A model generated the notes under the pieces. The model was not told the origin of the DNA and ran no database searches. It saw only the letters and a program-made list of their open reading frames with translations. From Planctomycetota bacterium (GTDB lineage Bacteria > Planctomycetota > Planctomycetia > Pirellulales > Pirellulaceae): DNA of 64,000 nt. Positions 37,071 to 46,133 of this stretch are shown one piece after another (the first letter of the stretch is position 1; every line of letters starts with the position of its first letter). The stretch lies in the NCBI GenBank assembly GCA_014381825.1, contig JACNKX010000088.1:62001-126000 (forward strand), read 5' to 3'. The position numbers and the translations under genes are program-made.

Positions 37071-38744
37071 ATGAACGAAGCGTCATTACTACTGCTGACA
37101 ATCTTTCTACCATTAGCAGGTGCATTGCTGATGTCGCAAGTTGGCCGATTCGGTCAGCAAGCTGCTCGGTGCTTCGCACTGCTTGTCACGGTGGCGACGT
37201 TCGGCCTGGCAGCGCTTGTCGTCGCAGGTTTTCCTGGCGGCAGCGATGCTTATGCCGTTACGAACTTGCCTTGGGTTGGTGGCGACGGTGAGTCGGTGTT
37301 GGACGTTCGATTTAACGTCGGGCTGGATGGCCTTGGCGTTTGGATGTTCGGATTGTCGGCGCTGCTGATGGTGACTTCGGTTCTCGTTAGTTGGGAAGCG
37401 ATTCGCGATCGCGCCGGACTGTTTTACGGCATGTTGCTGTTGCTCGAATTCGGCTGTCTCGGCGTGTTCGCGGCTCGCGATATCATGTTGTTCTACGTCT
37501 TCTTCGAATTCACACTGATTCCGCTGTTCTTTCTGATTGGAATCTGGGGGAGCGAAGATCGCCGCCACGCTGCGATGAAATTCTTTGTCTACACGTTGGC
37601 CGGCAGTGTGCTGACCTTTCTCGGTCTGATCGCGATCGTGTTGTGGGACTACTATTACGCCGGAAACAGTGCCCTCCGATTCTCGATTCCTGAATTGGTC
37701 GCGTCGTTGCAACTTCACCCGATCCGACCGGTTTCCTGGCAGCTGGTGATCTTCGTCGCTCTGTTCGCCGGATTCGCGATCAAAGTCCCGCTATTCCCGG
37801 TTCACACGTGGCTGCCACTGGCTCATGTTCAGGCACCGACCGCCGGTTCCGTAATTCTGGCTGGTATCTTGCTGAAGATCGGGACTTACGGTTTCGTGCG
37901 GTTCAGTATTCCGATGCTGCCTGATGCTGCCGTTGTTGCGATGCCGTGGATCCTGTGGCTGGCGGTACTTGGTATCGTCTACGGAGCGATGGTTGCCCTC
38001 GCCCAGACGGACATCAAGCGATTGATTGCGTACTCGAGCGTCAGTCATCTTGGCTTTTGCATGTTGGGGCTATTCGCGTTTAATCCGCTTGGTCTTCAAG
38101 GCGGAACGCTTCAGATGGTGAACCACGGCCTTTCGACGGGCGGCCTCTTTGCGGTCGTCGGCATGTTGTATGAGCGATACCACACGCGTGAGATTCGTGA
38201 ACTGGGAGGGCTCGCGAAACGAGTCCCGTGGCTCGCATTCTTCATGTTGGTATTCACGTTCTCGAGCATCGGTCTCCCGGGACTCAACGGATTCGTCGGC
38301 GAAGTGATGGTATTGATCGGAATGTTCCAGCGAGCTTGGACCTCCGCGCCAGAGGCTTCGCAAACATCACTGCAAATCATTTCAGTTGTTGCCGTGACTG
38401 GCGTTGTTCTCGGTGCGTGGTACATGCTGTGGTTGATTCAGAGGGTCTTTTTTGGACCGCTGAAAGAGCCATCCCTCCATGAACGAGACGGCCACGACGA
38501 ACCGGTCCAGGACCTGTGTTGGCGGGAATTCTGCGCACTTGCACCCTTGGTCGTGTTTGTGGTCTGGATCGGCCTTCAGCCGTCCGTGTTCCTCAGCCGC
38601 ATGGGCCCGACGCTCGATGAAGTTACTAAGACCGTCGAACGATCGCTAACTCCGACCGCTGTGAGCGTTGATCCTTCGAATTCTTTGCCGCAAGCGACTA
38701 TCCCCGTGCGACCAGCGAAGGAGCAGTTGTCTCGTGTACGTTGA
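37071..38744 (+). CDS. nuoM: NADH-quinone oxidoreductase subunit M
   Basis: A 557-residue antiporter-like subunit. It carries the conserved YVFFEFTLIPLFFLIGIWGSEDRRHAAMKFFVYTLAGS, KVPLFPVHTWLPLAHVQAPTAGSVILAGILLKIGTYGFVRF and SSVSHLGFCMLGLFAF segments with the pump Glu and Lys residues. GGAGGA precedes the start. The end overlaps nuoN by 11 bp. Confidence 0.97.
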   Translation: MNEASLLLLTIFLPLAGALLMSQVGRFGQQAARCFALLVTVATFGLAALVVAGFPGGSDAYAVTNLPWVGGDGESVLDVRFNVGLDGLGVWMFGLSALLMVTSVLVSWEAIRDRAGLFYGMLLLLEFGCLGVFAARDIMLFYVFFEFTLIPLFFLIGIWGSEDRRHAAMKFFVYTLAGSVLTFLGLIAIVLWDYYYAGNSALRFSIPELVASLQLHPIRPVSWQLVIFVALFAGFAIKVPLFPVHTWLPLAHVQAPTAGSVILAGILLKIGTYGFVRFSIPMLPDAAVVAMPWILWLAVLGIVYGAMVALAQTDIKRLIAYSSVSHLGFCMLGLFAFNPLGLQGGTLQMVNHGLSTGGLFAVVGMLYERYHTREIRELGGLAKRVPWLAFFMLVFTFSSIGLPGLNGFVGEVMVLIGMFQRAWTSAPEASQTSLQIISVVAVTGVVLGAWYMLWLIQRVFFGPLKEPSLHERDGHDEPVQDLCWREFCALAPLVVFVVWIGLQPSVFLSRMGPTLDEVTKTVERSLTPTAVSVDPSNSLPQATIPVRPAKEQLSRVR

Positions 38745-40341
38745 TCTTGAAACGATCAAGCTGTTGTGGCCGGAGTTGATTCTGGTGCTGTTGGCATCGT
38801 GGATTTATATCGGTGGTACGGTCCAGCAGAGTCGGCTGTGGTGGACGGCGTTTGCGCTGGCAGGCTACTTAGTGGCCGGCTATGCCGTACTCTCGGGGGA
38901 AGCTCGTCTTTGGTATGGGGCAGAGGCCGGCAACGCTTACGTTGGCAGCGGCCCGCTCGCCGTGGATTATCTCGGTCATGTCGTGCGTTTGTTCGCCGTT
39001 GGGGTCGGTTTTTTGTTCACGTTGGTTGCCTCGTCTGCCGCGCGACGCAAGCTTGCGAGCGAGTTGCTCGCCACGTTGATGCTTTTGGTCGCTGGATTGA
39101 TGCTGGTTGCTCGGGCGAACGATCTCGTATTCTTGTTTGTCAGCTTGGAACTCGTATCAATTCCGACTTATGTCTTGCTCTACATCGGACGAAGCGATCG
39201 GGCGACGTCCGAAGCGGCCGTGAAGTATTTCTTTCTGAGTGTTCTTTCCTCGGGCATGTTGCTGTACGGCATGACAATGCTATACGGCATCGCAGGAACG
39301 ACGACGATCTCGGGAGCCGAAGAGAGCATTCGCGCATCACTCTTAGGCGGGAGCGCTCTTGTTGGTTTGGCACCGGTCGCTCTGATTTTGATTCTTGCGG
39401 GTTTGGGCTTTAAGATCACCGCCGTTCCGTTCCACTTCTACGCACCGGATGTATATCAAGGTGCGACTAATGCAAACGCCGGTTTGTTGGCAGTCGCTCC
39501 GAAGATCGCCGGTGTTGCGGCGCTGATTCGTCTGGTGGTTGTCGCCATGCCGAGCGCGTCCGAGTTTGCTTGGCAAGCGACGATCGTATTGGCCTTGCTC
39601 ACAATGACCCTCGGCAACGTCTGCGCTCTCTGGCAGCAGAATATTCGCCGAATGCTGGCATATTCATCGATTGCTCATGCCGGTTATATGCTGATCGGAA
39701 TCTCAGTCGCTCTTGCCGCGGGTGGTTCTCACGGTGGGGTGTCAGCGACGCTGTTCTACTTGATCGTATATGCGTTGGGTTCGATCGGTACGTTCGCCGC
39801 GTTAGTATCGCTCAGCACCGAGCAACGAGAGATCAGCAGCTTGGAAGAGCTGGCAGGCCTTGGCAAGGCAAGACCTTTTGCTGCCGCTGCGATTGCAGTT
39901 TGCATGTTTTCATTGGCTGGAATTCCTCCCCTGGCAGGCTTCTGGGGCAAGCTCACCCTATTCTCCAGTTCGATCCGTTTAGCGCTCGATCCGGCCAATA
40001 GCTCGCTCACGTTCTGGTTCGTCTTGCTCGCGATTGGCGGTGCCGTAAATGCCGCGATTGCCGCCGCGTACTATCTGCGTGTCGTCTCGACGATGTACTT
40101 TCAGACGTCAACGATCGAGATCAAGGCTGGTGGCCGAAATACCGCTTCCCTGGCGATGGGTTTCGCCGCGTTGGCCGTGATTGCGGTAGGCGTGTTGCCT
40201 CGTTCGGTCATTTCCGAAACAGAACGAGCCGAAGCTATTTCAGCTCAACCGAGTTTAGTGAATCGACCTGCGGCGAGTGTCGAGGAAGTCGCGGTGAGCG
40301 ATATGATGAAGAGCGGTCGGAAGCTCACATCGCAAGACTGA
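38734..40341 (+). CDS. nuoN: NADH-quinone oxidoreductase subunit N
   Basis: A 535-residue antiporter-like subunit. GTG 38734 is chosen because AAGGAG lies about 10 bp upstream and gives a normal N-terminus (MYVDLETIKLLWPELILVLLASW); a longer frame extends into nuoM and is not supported. Core segments are FVSLELVSIPTYVLLYIGRSDRATSEAAVKYFFLSVLSSGMLLYG, KITAVPFHFYAPDVYQGATNANAGLLAVAPKIAG and MLAYSSIAHAGYMLIG. Last gene of the operon. Confidence 0.96.
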   Translation: MYVDLETIKLLWPELILVLLASWIYIGGTVQQSRLWWTAFALAGYLVAGYAVLSGEARLWYGAEAGNAYVGSGPLAVDYLGHVVRLFAVGVGFLFTLVASSAARRKLASELLATLMLLVAGLMLVARANDLVFLFVSLELVSIPTYVLLYIGRSDRATSEAAVKYFFLSVLSSGMLLYGMTMLYGIAGTTTISGAEESIRASLLGGSALVGLAPVALILILAGLGFKITAVPFHFYAPDVYQGATNANAGLLAVAPKIAGVAALIRLVVVAMPSASEFAWQATIVLALLTMTLGNVCALWQQNIRRMLAYSSIAHAGYMLIGISVALAAGGSHGGVSATLFYLIVYALGSIGTFAALVSLSTEQREISSLEELAGLGKARPFAAAAIAVCMFSLAGIPPLAGFWGKLTLFSSSIRLALDPANSSLTFWFVLLAIGGAVNAAIAAAYYLRVVSTMYFQTSTIEIKAGGRNTASLAMGFAALAVIAVGVLPRSVISETERAEAISAQPSLVNRPAASVEEVAVSDMMKSGRKLTSQD

Positions 40342-40344
40342 ATC

Positions 40345-40388
40345 TGTCGCCGCCCCAGGCTGCCCCGCTCCTAAGACGGCGACATTTT
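40345..40388 (+). terminator. Possible terminator after nuoN
   Basis: A stem GTCGCCG/CGGCGAC (40346-40352 with 40377-40383) with a long 24-nt loop is followed by ATTTTC. The long loop makes it weaker than the other terminators in the window, but it is the only candidate after the operon. Confidence 0.45.
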
Positions 40389-40480
40389 CAGTCGTGAGCC
40401 GTTTGAAGCCTAGGTCGTGATCTAGGCCACAGAGCTTGAGATGCCGAGTATTGCCGACGGTCCAACAGCGAGTGTGCGTG

Positions 40481-40512
40481 TATAATGACCGTTCCTATCG
40501 ATTGGAACGGTC
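40481..40512 (+). promoter_or_regulatory. Promoter -10 box and 9-bp dyad before the regulator gene
   Basis: A consensus TATAAT (40481-40486) is directly followed by an inverted repeat GACCGTTCC/GGAACGGTC (40487-40495 with 40504-40512, 8-nt spacer). The dyad would lie at the transcription start, a natural operator position. No clear -35 box was found. The regulator gene starts 25 bp later, so autoregulation is plausible. Confidence 0.5.
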
Positions 40513-40536
40513 TTAGCGGTTTGTGGGGAAGCTGAA

Positions 40537-41907
40537 ATGGCTCGAGAACGAGCGATCGCGAATCAACTTGCGAAGCTGATCGGTGCATCGAACCAACCAA
40601 TCTATGCCGTCGACGATCGACGTCGCATTGTGTTCTGCAACACGTCGTGTGCTGATTGGCTCGGAGCGACCGTCGAGGAGTTAGTAGGCCAGCGTTGCGA
40701 CTATGATTCGGCCGATAGTGGCGAGCGAATCGCGGACCTCGCTGCGAGACTCTGTCCCCCGCCGGAAGCTTTTGACGGTCAGCCTCGGACGTCTCGTATT
40801 CAGCTTCTCGGCGGAATCGATGGCCCTACGCATCGATCGGCGGAATGTATCAGCCTGTCCGGACAAGATGGTGACGGTGTCGGAGTTCTTGTCGTTGTGA
40901 ATGGAGCGGTCGATGACTCGGGCGTCGCAGGTAAACATCTCACTGGAACAGAGTCTGCGGCACATTTGCACCTACGACTTCAGCAACTCGTGTGTGAACT
41001 GCGAATGCCGTATTGCTTGGAGCGATTGGTGGGCGAGAGTTTACCGATTCAGCTCGTCCGTGAGCAGCTGCGAGTTGCCATCGAGATACCTACGAATGTC
41101 CAGATTACTGGTCCAACAGGAAGCGGGCGCGAGCACATCGCGCGGACGATACACGGCGGTCAGCAACCTGAACTGGCAGGTCCGCTAATGCCGTTGAAGT
41201 GCAATTTGCTCGATGGCGAGTTGCTGCAAGCGACCGTTGTCGCCTTCTTGCATCGAGCGACGGTCGCAGACCCCGCGCATCCTGCGACCCTGTTGCTGTT
41301 GGATGCCGATCAATTGAATGCCGAAGCTCAGGCTGAACTATTCGCGTTCTTTAGTGTTCCAACATTTAGCTTGCGGACGATCGCAACGGCTCGAAGACCA
41401 CTGGTTCAATTGGCCGAGGAGGGCGAGTTTCTTCGCCAGCTGGCTTATCGCTTGAGTACGACGACGATCGAGCTGCCAGCTCTCAGCGAACGCCGCGAGG
41501 ATCTGCCGTTGCTTTGCCAAAAGTTCCTTGAGGATTTCAACGCACAAGGCGAGAAACAGCTAAGTGGCTTTGCGGCTGACGTGATAGATTGCCTTTGTTC
41601 GCTTCCTTGGTCCGGCGACGTCGCTGAGTTGGAGGAAGTCGTTCGCGAATCGTGCGAACAAGCCGACGGGCCCGTCGTGACGGAAGCCGACGTGGCGCGG
41701 CGTGTGAAGCTTTTGACGTCCGCGAGCAAGCACCCGAATCCGGAAGCTGAGACGATCATGCTTGACGAATTCCTCGTTGACATTGAAAGGGAGCTACTCG
41801 AACGAGCATTGCGATCTGCAAAAGGGAATAAGGCGGAAGCGGCTCGAATGCTCGGAATCAGTCGCGCACGAGTGATTCGTCGTGCTTCTCAGTTGGGATT
41901 GGAGTGA
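40537..41907 (+). CDS. PAS-AAA-Fis regulator resembling sigma-54 activators but with degenerate ATPase motifs
   Basis: A 456-residue protein with the layout of an NtrC-like enhancer-binding protein. A PAS domain lies near residues 10-60 (IYAVDDRRRIVFCNTSCADWLG). A central AAA-like domain and a C-terminal Fis-type helix-turn-helix (LLERALRSAKGNKAEAARMLGISRARVIRRASQLGLE) follow. The Walker A is GPTGSGRE, with Arg for Lys. The Walker B-like LLLLDADQ lacks Glu, and no GAFTGA loop exists. Downstream segments (LRQLAYRLSTTTIELPALSERREDLPLL) are typical. It probably binds DNA and senses a signal but is unlikely to activate sigma-54 polymerase. Preceded by TATAAT and a dyad. Confidence 0.8.
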   Translation: MARERAIANQLAKLIGASNQPIYAVDDRRRIVFCNTSCADWLGATVEELVGQRCDYDSADSGERIADLAARLCPPPEAFDGQPRTSRIQLLGGIDGPTHRSAECISLSGQDGDGVGVLVVVNGAVDDSGVAGKHLTGTESAAHLHLRLQQLVCELRMPYCLERLVGESLPIQLVREQLRVAIEIPTNVQITGPTGSGREHIARTIHGGQQPELAGPLMPLKCNLLDGELLQATVVAFLHRATVADPAHPATLLLLDADQLNAEAQAELFAFFSVPTFSLRTIATARRPLVQLAEEGEFLRQLAYRLSTTTIELPALSERREDLPLLCQKFLEDFNAQGEKQLSGFAADVIDCLCSLPWSGDVAELEEVVRESCEQADGPVVTEADVARRVKLLTSASKHPNPEAETIMLDEFLVDIERELLERALRSAKGNKAEAARMLGISRARVIRRASQLGLE

Positions 41908-42016
41908 AGATTGCGGGGGCCTACCGGATTGTCTCGCGCGTATCGAGCAGGCCGCTTGCCAGTGTTTGTAACGACACCTAGGATGTCCCTTTCGGCCTTT
42001 ATGAAACTTCGCAGGT

Positions 42017-42460
42017 ATGGCTAACGCTCGACTGATTGTCACGGACACCTCGGGACGCTGGGCGTTTGCATTGCGAACGGCGTTTGCGAACGCCGAAGTA
42101 TCGTTGACGGAAGTCGATGGACTTGCGAATGCGTTCGAGATGTTCCGCGACGACTCGGATGCCGTGTTGGCGTTCGAGGCGACAGACGCTTGTGCTGAGG
42201 AAGCGTTCGGCCATCTAAAGTCGGTCCGTCGGACAAACCCTGGTCGTAACGTCATTGTCTTATTGGACGGCTCGATTACTACGCCCGAGTGGCTTTGGCA
42301 GGAAGCGGGAGCGATCGCGGTTGTTACGTCTCCGCGGCATTTGGTTCCCGTTGCTCGCATGATTCGACGATATTTTGATACACGAGAATCTCCGCCGCTC
42401 GCGATTCGTGAGGCTGTGTGGCAACGAATGCCGTGGAGTGGTTCGAAATCACAAACTTGA
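42017..42460 (+). CDS. Receiver-like protein of unknown function
   Basis: A 147-residue protein with an alternating strand and helix pattern like a response-regulator receiver (ARLIVTDTSGRWAFALRTAF, DAVLAFEATDACAEEAFGHLKSVRRTNPGRNVIVLLDGS, AGAIAVVTSPRHLVPVARMIRRYF). The phospho-acceptor Asp position is not convincing; Glu or Ala stand where Asp is expected. It may be a pseudo-receiver. It lies between the PAS-Fis regulator and mrp on the same strand, 109 bp after the former and 23 bp before the latter. Confidence 0.65.
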   Translation: MANARLIVTDTSGRWAFALRTAFANAEVSLTEVDGLANAFEMFRDDSDAVLAFEATDACAEEAFGHLKSVRRTNPGRNVIVLLDGSITTPEWLWQEAGAIAVVTSPRHLVPVARMIRRYFDTRESPPLAIREAVWQRMPWSGSKSQT

Positions 42461-42483
42461 TACTCTGATTGGGAGAGATGATT

Positions 42484-43563
42484 ATGGCCGATGGCCAACT
42501 TGATACTGCTGCAGTCGAAGCCGCTCTATCTGGCTTTCAGGATCCAGAAACGGGTCGCAGCGTGCTTCAGCAAGAGCAGATCCGCGACCTACATCTTTCT
42601 GGGAGTGAACTTTCGCTGACGCTTGGATTGACTACGTGGGCGGCTCCCGTTTGGAACGATGTTGAAATCGCACTCAAAGAGAGTTTGCAGAGCAAGTTGC
42701 CTCAACTAACTTCGGTGAACGTGAACCGAGTCATTCACGAGCGATCTCCGCAACCGCTTGGCGAGATTGGCGTGCGAGCGAAGAGCGTGATCGCGGTTGG
42801 CTCGGGGAAAGGCGGTGTCGGCAAGAGTACGATGTCCGCGAGTATCGCTGTTGGCCTGAAGCGAGCTGGTGCGAAGGTGGGCCTGATGGACGCTGACGTC
42901 TATGGACCGAGTATTCCACATCTCTTTGGCGTTTCAGGCAGGCCACAGATTGTCGAAGAAAAAATTCAGCCAGTTGATGCGGATGGGATGTCGTTGATGT
43001 CAATGGGATTCATGGTTCCACCGGGCGAAGCTGTCGTGTGGCGAGGTCCGATGCTGCACGGAGCAATTACTCAGTTTCTTCGTGATACACGCTGGGGGGA
43101 ACTGGATTATTTAATCATCGACATGCCGCCAGGGACGGGGGACATCGCCCTCACACTGTCACAGTTGTTGCCACTGACGGGCGCGGTTGTCGTCTGTACG
43201 CCGCAGGAAGTGGCTTTGCTGGATGCTGTCAAAGCGATTGCGATGTTCCGCAAGGTTAACATCAACGTGTTGGGAATGATCGAGAATATGAGCGGCTTTC
43301 TCTGTCCGGATTGTGGCAAACGCTACGATATTTTTGGGAGCGGAGGAGCCAGAGATAAAGCTACCGAACTCGACGTGCCATTCTTAGGCGAAGTGCCCAT
43401 CAACATGGCGATTCGTGAGTTAGGCGACGCGGGTAAAACTGCGTCGAGTTTCGATGATCCGGCACTTGCTCCGGCCTTCGATGCGATTGGTCATCAGCTT
43501 GTGACGAATCTTGCCAATTCAGCCGCAGCAACTCCGCCAACGCCTCAGTTACCTGTTCTGTAG
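42484..43563 (+). CDS. Mrp/ApbC/NBP35 family P-loop ATPase, Fe-S cluster carrier
   Basis: A 359-residue protein. The N-terminal MIP18-like (DUF59) domain covers about residues 1-90. The deviant Walker A GSGKGGVGKST is followed by LMDADVYGPSIPHLFG (Switch I), LIIDMPPGTGDIALTL (Switch II) and the cluster-binding CPDCGKRYDIFGSGG CxxC motif. It carries and transfers 4Fe-4S clusters, fitting a genome with a full complex I nearby. ATG 42484 is chosen because GGGAGAG lies 7 bp upstream; earlier in-frame starts lack spacing. A strong terminator follows. Confidence 0.95.
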   Translation: MADGQLDTAAVEAALSGFQDPETGRSVLQQEQIRDLHLSGSELSLTLGLTTWAAPVWNDVEIALKESLQSKLPQLTSVNVNRVIHERSPQPLGEIGVRAKSVIAVGSGKGGVGKSTMSASIAVGLKRAGAKVGLMDADVYGPSIPHLFGVSGRPQIVEEKIQPVDADGMSLMSMGFMVPPGEAVVWRGPMLHGAITQFLRDTRWGELDYLIIDMPPGTGDIALTLSQLLPLTGAVVVCTPQEVALLDAVKAIAMFRKVNINVLGMIENMSGFLCPDCGKRYDIFGSGGARDKATELDVPFLGEVPINMAIRELGDAGKTASSFDDPALAPAFDAIGHQLVTNLANSAAATPPTPQLPVL

Positions 43564-43640
43564 GCGGCTCGTAGGTCGTTGCGCCGCTTGGCCTTGCGGC
43601 TGGCTCGGCGAACGCGAATTTGACCAGGTGCGCAAAACTA

Positions 43641-43668
43641 GAGCCGCCGAAAACGGCGGCTCTTTCTC
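43641..43668 (+). terminator. Rho-independent terminator after the Mrp gene
   Basis: A 9-bp perfect stem GAGCCGCCG/CGGCGGCTC (43641-43649 with 43654-43662) has an AAAA tetraloop and is followed by TTTCTCGTT. It lies between the convergent mrp and histone-like genes. Confidence 0.85.
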
Positions 43669-43718
43669 GTTGTAATCCAGGTTGTCGCCTCAAAGGACGA
43701 CTGTCGCAAAGACAGAAG

Positions 43719-43874
<156 letters not shown>

Positions 43875-44270
43875 TGTACGTCCTCCGTAAAAAAGGGATT
43901 GGGGCGAGTTCCTTCTCGCAGGCTTCCAAGTTGCCTTTAAGCCAACGAGTCATCCCCAACGACAAAACGAAAACCACCTTTCCAACATCCGATGTCTGCT
44001 CCATCCAATGAAGTCAAACGATCAAAAAGATTAGTGGTTACCAAACGCATAAGGGTAGTTGTACGAATAGTCGAAATTTATGCAACACGTTTTTGGCTAA
44101 TTTTCAAGAATTGTTTCCGATTCATATTGCACTCGTCAAGAGTAAATCGCGTCGTGTGTGAAGCAAGAACTAACAGATGCGTTGTTGAAGGTTTTGCGTG
44201 TTCGATCGATGTTAACGTGTCGCGCCTTCGAGCGTTGATGTTCACGCGATTCGTGATCGTCGTCGAGCAT
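43875..44270. other. Intergenic region, about 400 bp, AT-richer than surroundings
   Basis: This is upstream of the histone-like gene (minus) and downstream of the SGNH hydrolase (minus). It is visibly richer in A and T than flanking coding DNA. No convincing gene, hairpin or repeat was seen. It should hold the promoter of the histone-like gene. Confidence 0.5.
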
Positions 44271-45065
44271 TTAGTAAAGCGAAACGATAGAACCATCCGA
44301 CAATCGCCGCGCGGGTTGCGCTTGTTGTTGTTGGAAGCCAAATAGGTGACGCGATTGCGGTCGCACACGACGTAACCTGGCCCATTGCAGCAGTGAGTGG
44401 CGTGCTTGGGGAACTTCTTGGTTGGGTGTCCACGTTTGGAAAATACGTTGCCAACTATGCGGTTGGTGCGATCGTTTTACGTGAATTGGATCAATGCCAT
44501 ACCAATAGCGTGCGGGCTCAAATACCGTTGCATCGTAACGCTTCGCTAACTCTGTCACGCGTTCGTTCAACTCGTTGGCGGTATTTAACGCATTCTTTAG
44601 CGTCAGACGCGATTTTGGAAACAGGATCGTTCGCATGGCGAGAAAGCGAACTGAACCGAGCTCTTCAAGGCTGGCGAGCGGCAATTGTGTCACGGTGATC
44701 TCTTGGGCGACTGGCTTGAGCTGCTTCAAACAGCGTTCAACCCATCGTGTGATCTGCTCGGCGGAAGCTCCGTAAAGAATGTCGTTCCCAATATCGGTCA
44801 ATAAAGCCGCTGTTGGCGCGGGAGGGCGAGTTGCCAAGTCGTCCCACAGGCCCGATTGAAGAATGCCGGGCAGTGTGCGTCCAAGTATACGGCTCGACAT
44901 GCCATAAGAACGCCCGTGGCCCGTGGCGGCAACAATGTCGAGTGGGCTGCCCCAGGCGTTTCGCGCCGAATCGAATACGATGGAGAGACTTCGCGCGATA
45001 TTGCTGGCGCCGAGTAACACGACTCGGCGGTTCGGTAACTCGACATTTGATGAGTTATCTGCCAT
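44271..45065 (-). CDS. SGNH/GDSL-type hydrolase-like protein
   Basis: A protein of about 264 residues with SGNH-superfamily motifs: VVLLGASNIARSLSIVF (nucleophile-Ser block variant), LLTDIGNDILYG (Gly and Asn block) and YWYGIDPIHVKR (Asp-x-x-His catalytic pair). Expected to be an esterase or lipase-like hydrolase. The start MADNSSNVELPNRR is preferred because the longer in-frame start would overlap the upstream protease gene by 74 bp. No signal peptide. It shares the strand with the site-2 protease and lpxB, suggesting a common transcript. Substrate unknown. Confidence 0.75.
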   Translation of the reverse strand: MADNSSNVELPNRRVVLLGASNIARSLSIVFDSARNAWGSPLDIVAATGHGRSYGMSSRILGRTLPGILQSGLWDDLATRPPAPTAALLTDIGNDILYGASAEQITRWVERCLKQLKPVAQEITVTQLPLASLEELGSVRFLAMRTILFPKSRLTLKNALNTANELNERVTELAKRYDATVFEPARYWYGIDPIHVKRSHQPHSWQRIFQTWTPNQEVPQARHSLLQWARLRRVRPQSRHLFGFQQQQAQPARRLSDGSIVSLY

Positions 45066-45096
45066 TTCACCATGGGCCTTATTGCCAGGGGCAAGA

Positions 45097-45996
45097 CTAC
45101 CAAGGACTCTGACCACCTCGGCCTGAATATTGCTGAAGAATCTGGTAGCTCGAGAAAGCCAACATGCCAAACATCATCCCGAGCATCATGTCGCCGTTCA
45201 TCAGACCGTAACCTGCGACCAGCCCGCCAGTGGCGATCGAAAGAATCAATGAATTCTTCAGGCCATCTCGTGGGCTGAAGATCGTGAACAACTCACGTGA
45301 AATCTGCCCGCCGTCTAATGGATAAACGGGCAGCAGATTCAGCAACGCCCAAAAGATGCTCGGCAAGATCAGAAAGTAGCACACGGCCATCAGTGGCATA
45401 GAAGTCATTAGCGCACCGGACTCTAGTGGAACGATTGATTCCAAGAAGGGGATTCCGTACCTTAACGAAGTGCCAGATGCCTGTAGGAGTGCGACAATGA
45501 TGGCAGCCAGTACCAGTTGAGCGGCAGGGCCGGCCGCTGAAATTACAATTTGCTGTTTCGAATCGCGACGTCCTCCCATCCCCATGAATCCAGCACCTGA
45601 GTCCGGTACGGCGAGTCCACCGAAGTGATACAGCACGATATACGAATGAGTTCCGTAACGTCGCATCGCGAACGCATGTCCCAGTTCGTGGATAAGAATC
45701 GAAATGAACACTGCGGCGATCCAAATTAGCAACAACCCGCCGTGGCCGGGGTTGGACTCGATCAACGAAATCTCGGCAGCATCTTCTGGTCGTAGCTGGC
45801 TGCGTTCTTCAATTGACAGTGAGTTGATTATTTGAGCTCGATGGTCGGTTAATTCGAAATCCTTGAACATCCCGGACGTTATTCCCCATCCAAGCAACGC
45901 AGCCGCAACCCAAAAGAACGGACTCACCCGAATTTCGAATCCGAAAATCTGAAAGTGAAGGTCGTAGGGCGTTCGTTGTGGTTCGGCTAACAACAC
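45097..45996 (-). CDS. Site-2 protease family (M50) metalloprotease
   Basis: A 299-residue integral membrane protease starting at GTG with GGAGAG upstream. The zinc-binding helix is FISILIHELGHAFAMRRYG (HExxH). The third ligand lies in the LLNLLPVYPLDGGQISRELF motif (N-x-x-P-x-x-P-L-D-G). Six or so membrane helices. It cleaves substrates within the membrane; in bacteria it often releases anti-sigma factors or clears signal peptides. No PDZ or CBS domain is attached. It follows lpxB on the same strand. Confidence 0.92.
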   Translation of the reverse strand: MLLAEPQRTPYDLHFQIFGFEIRVSPFFWVAAALLGWGITSGMFKDFELTDHRAQIINSLSIEERSQLRPEDAAEISLIESNPGHGGLLLIWIAAVFISILIHELGHAFAMRRYGTHSYIVLYHFGGLAVPDSGAGFMGMGGRRDSKQQIVISAAGPAAQLVLAAIIVALLQASGTSLRYGIPFLESIVPLESGALMTSMPLMAVCYFLILPSIFWALLNLLPVYPLDGGQISRELFTIFSPRDGLKNSLILSIATGGLVAGYGLMNGDMMLGMMFGMLAFSSYQILQQYSGRGGQSPW

Positions 45997-46133
45997 GAGC
46001 GGCGCTCTCCGGAATTAGCGAAAGTCGAATGCGACGTTCTATTGTAGGGCGGGCGCAGCACACCGATCAGCTTGGTGCATAGCCCAATCTACGAAACTGC
46101 ATAGTATCAGATCAACGAGATTTCGACGCCGTG

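Noticed and set aside
38668-38733. Longer N-terminus for nuoN
   Set aside because: Extension overlaps nuoM by more than 70 bp, is not hydrophobic like NuoN starts and lacks a ribosome site, whereas GTG 38734 has AAGGAG.
43992-44345. Plus-strand frame of 117 codons between the histone-like gene and the SGNH gene
   Set aside because: Its second half is antisense to the SGNH gene end, composition is not protein-like and no ribosome site precedes it.
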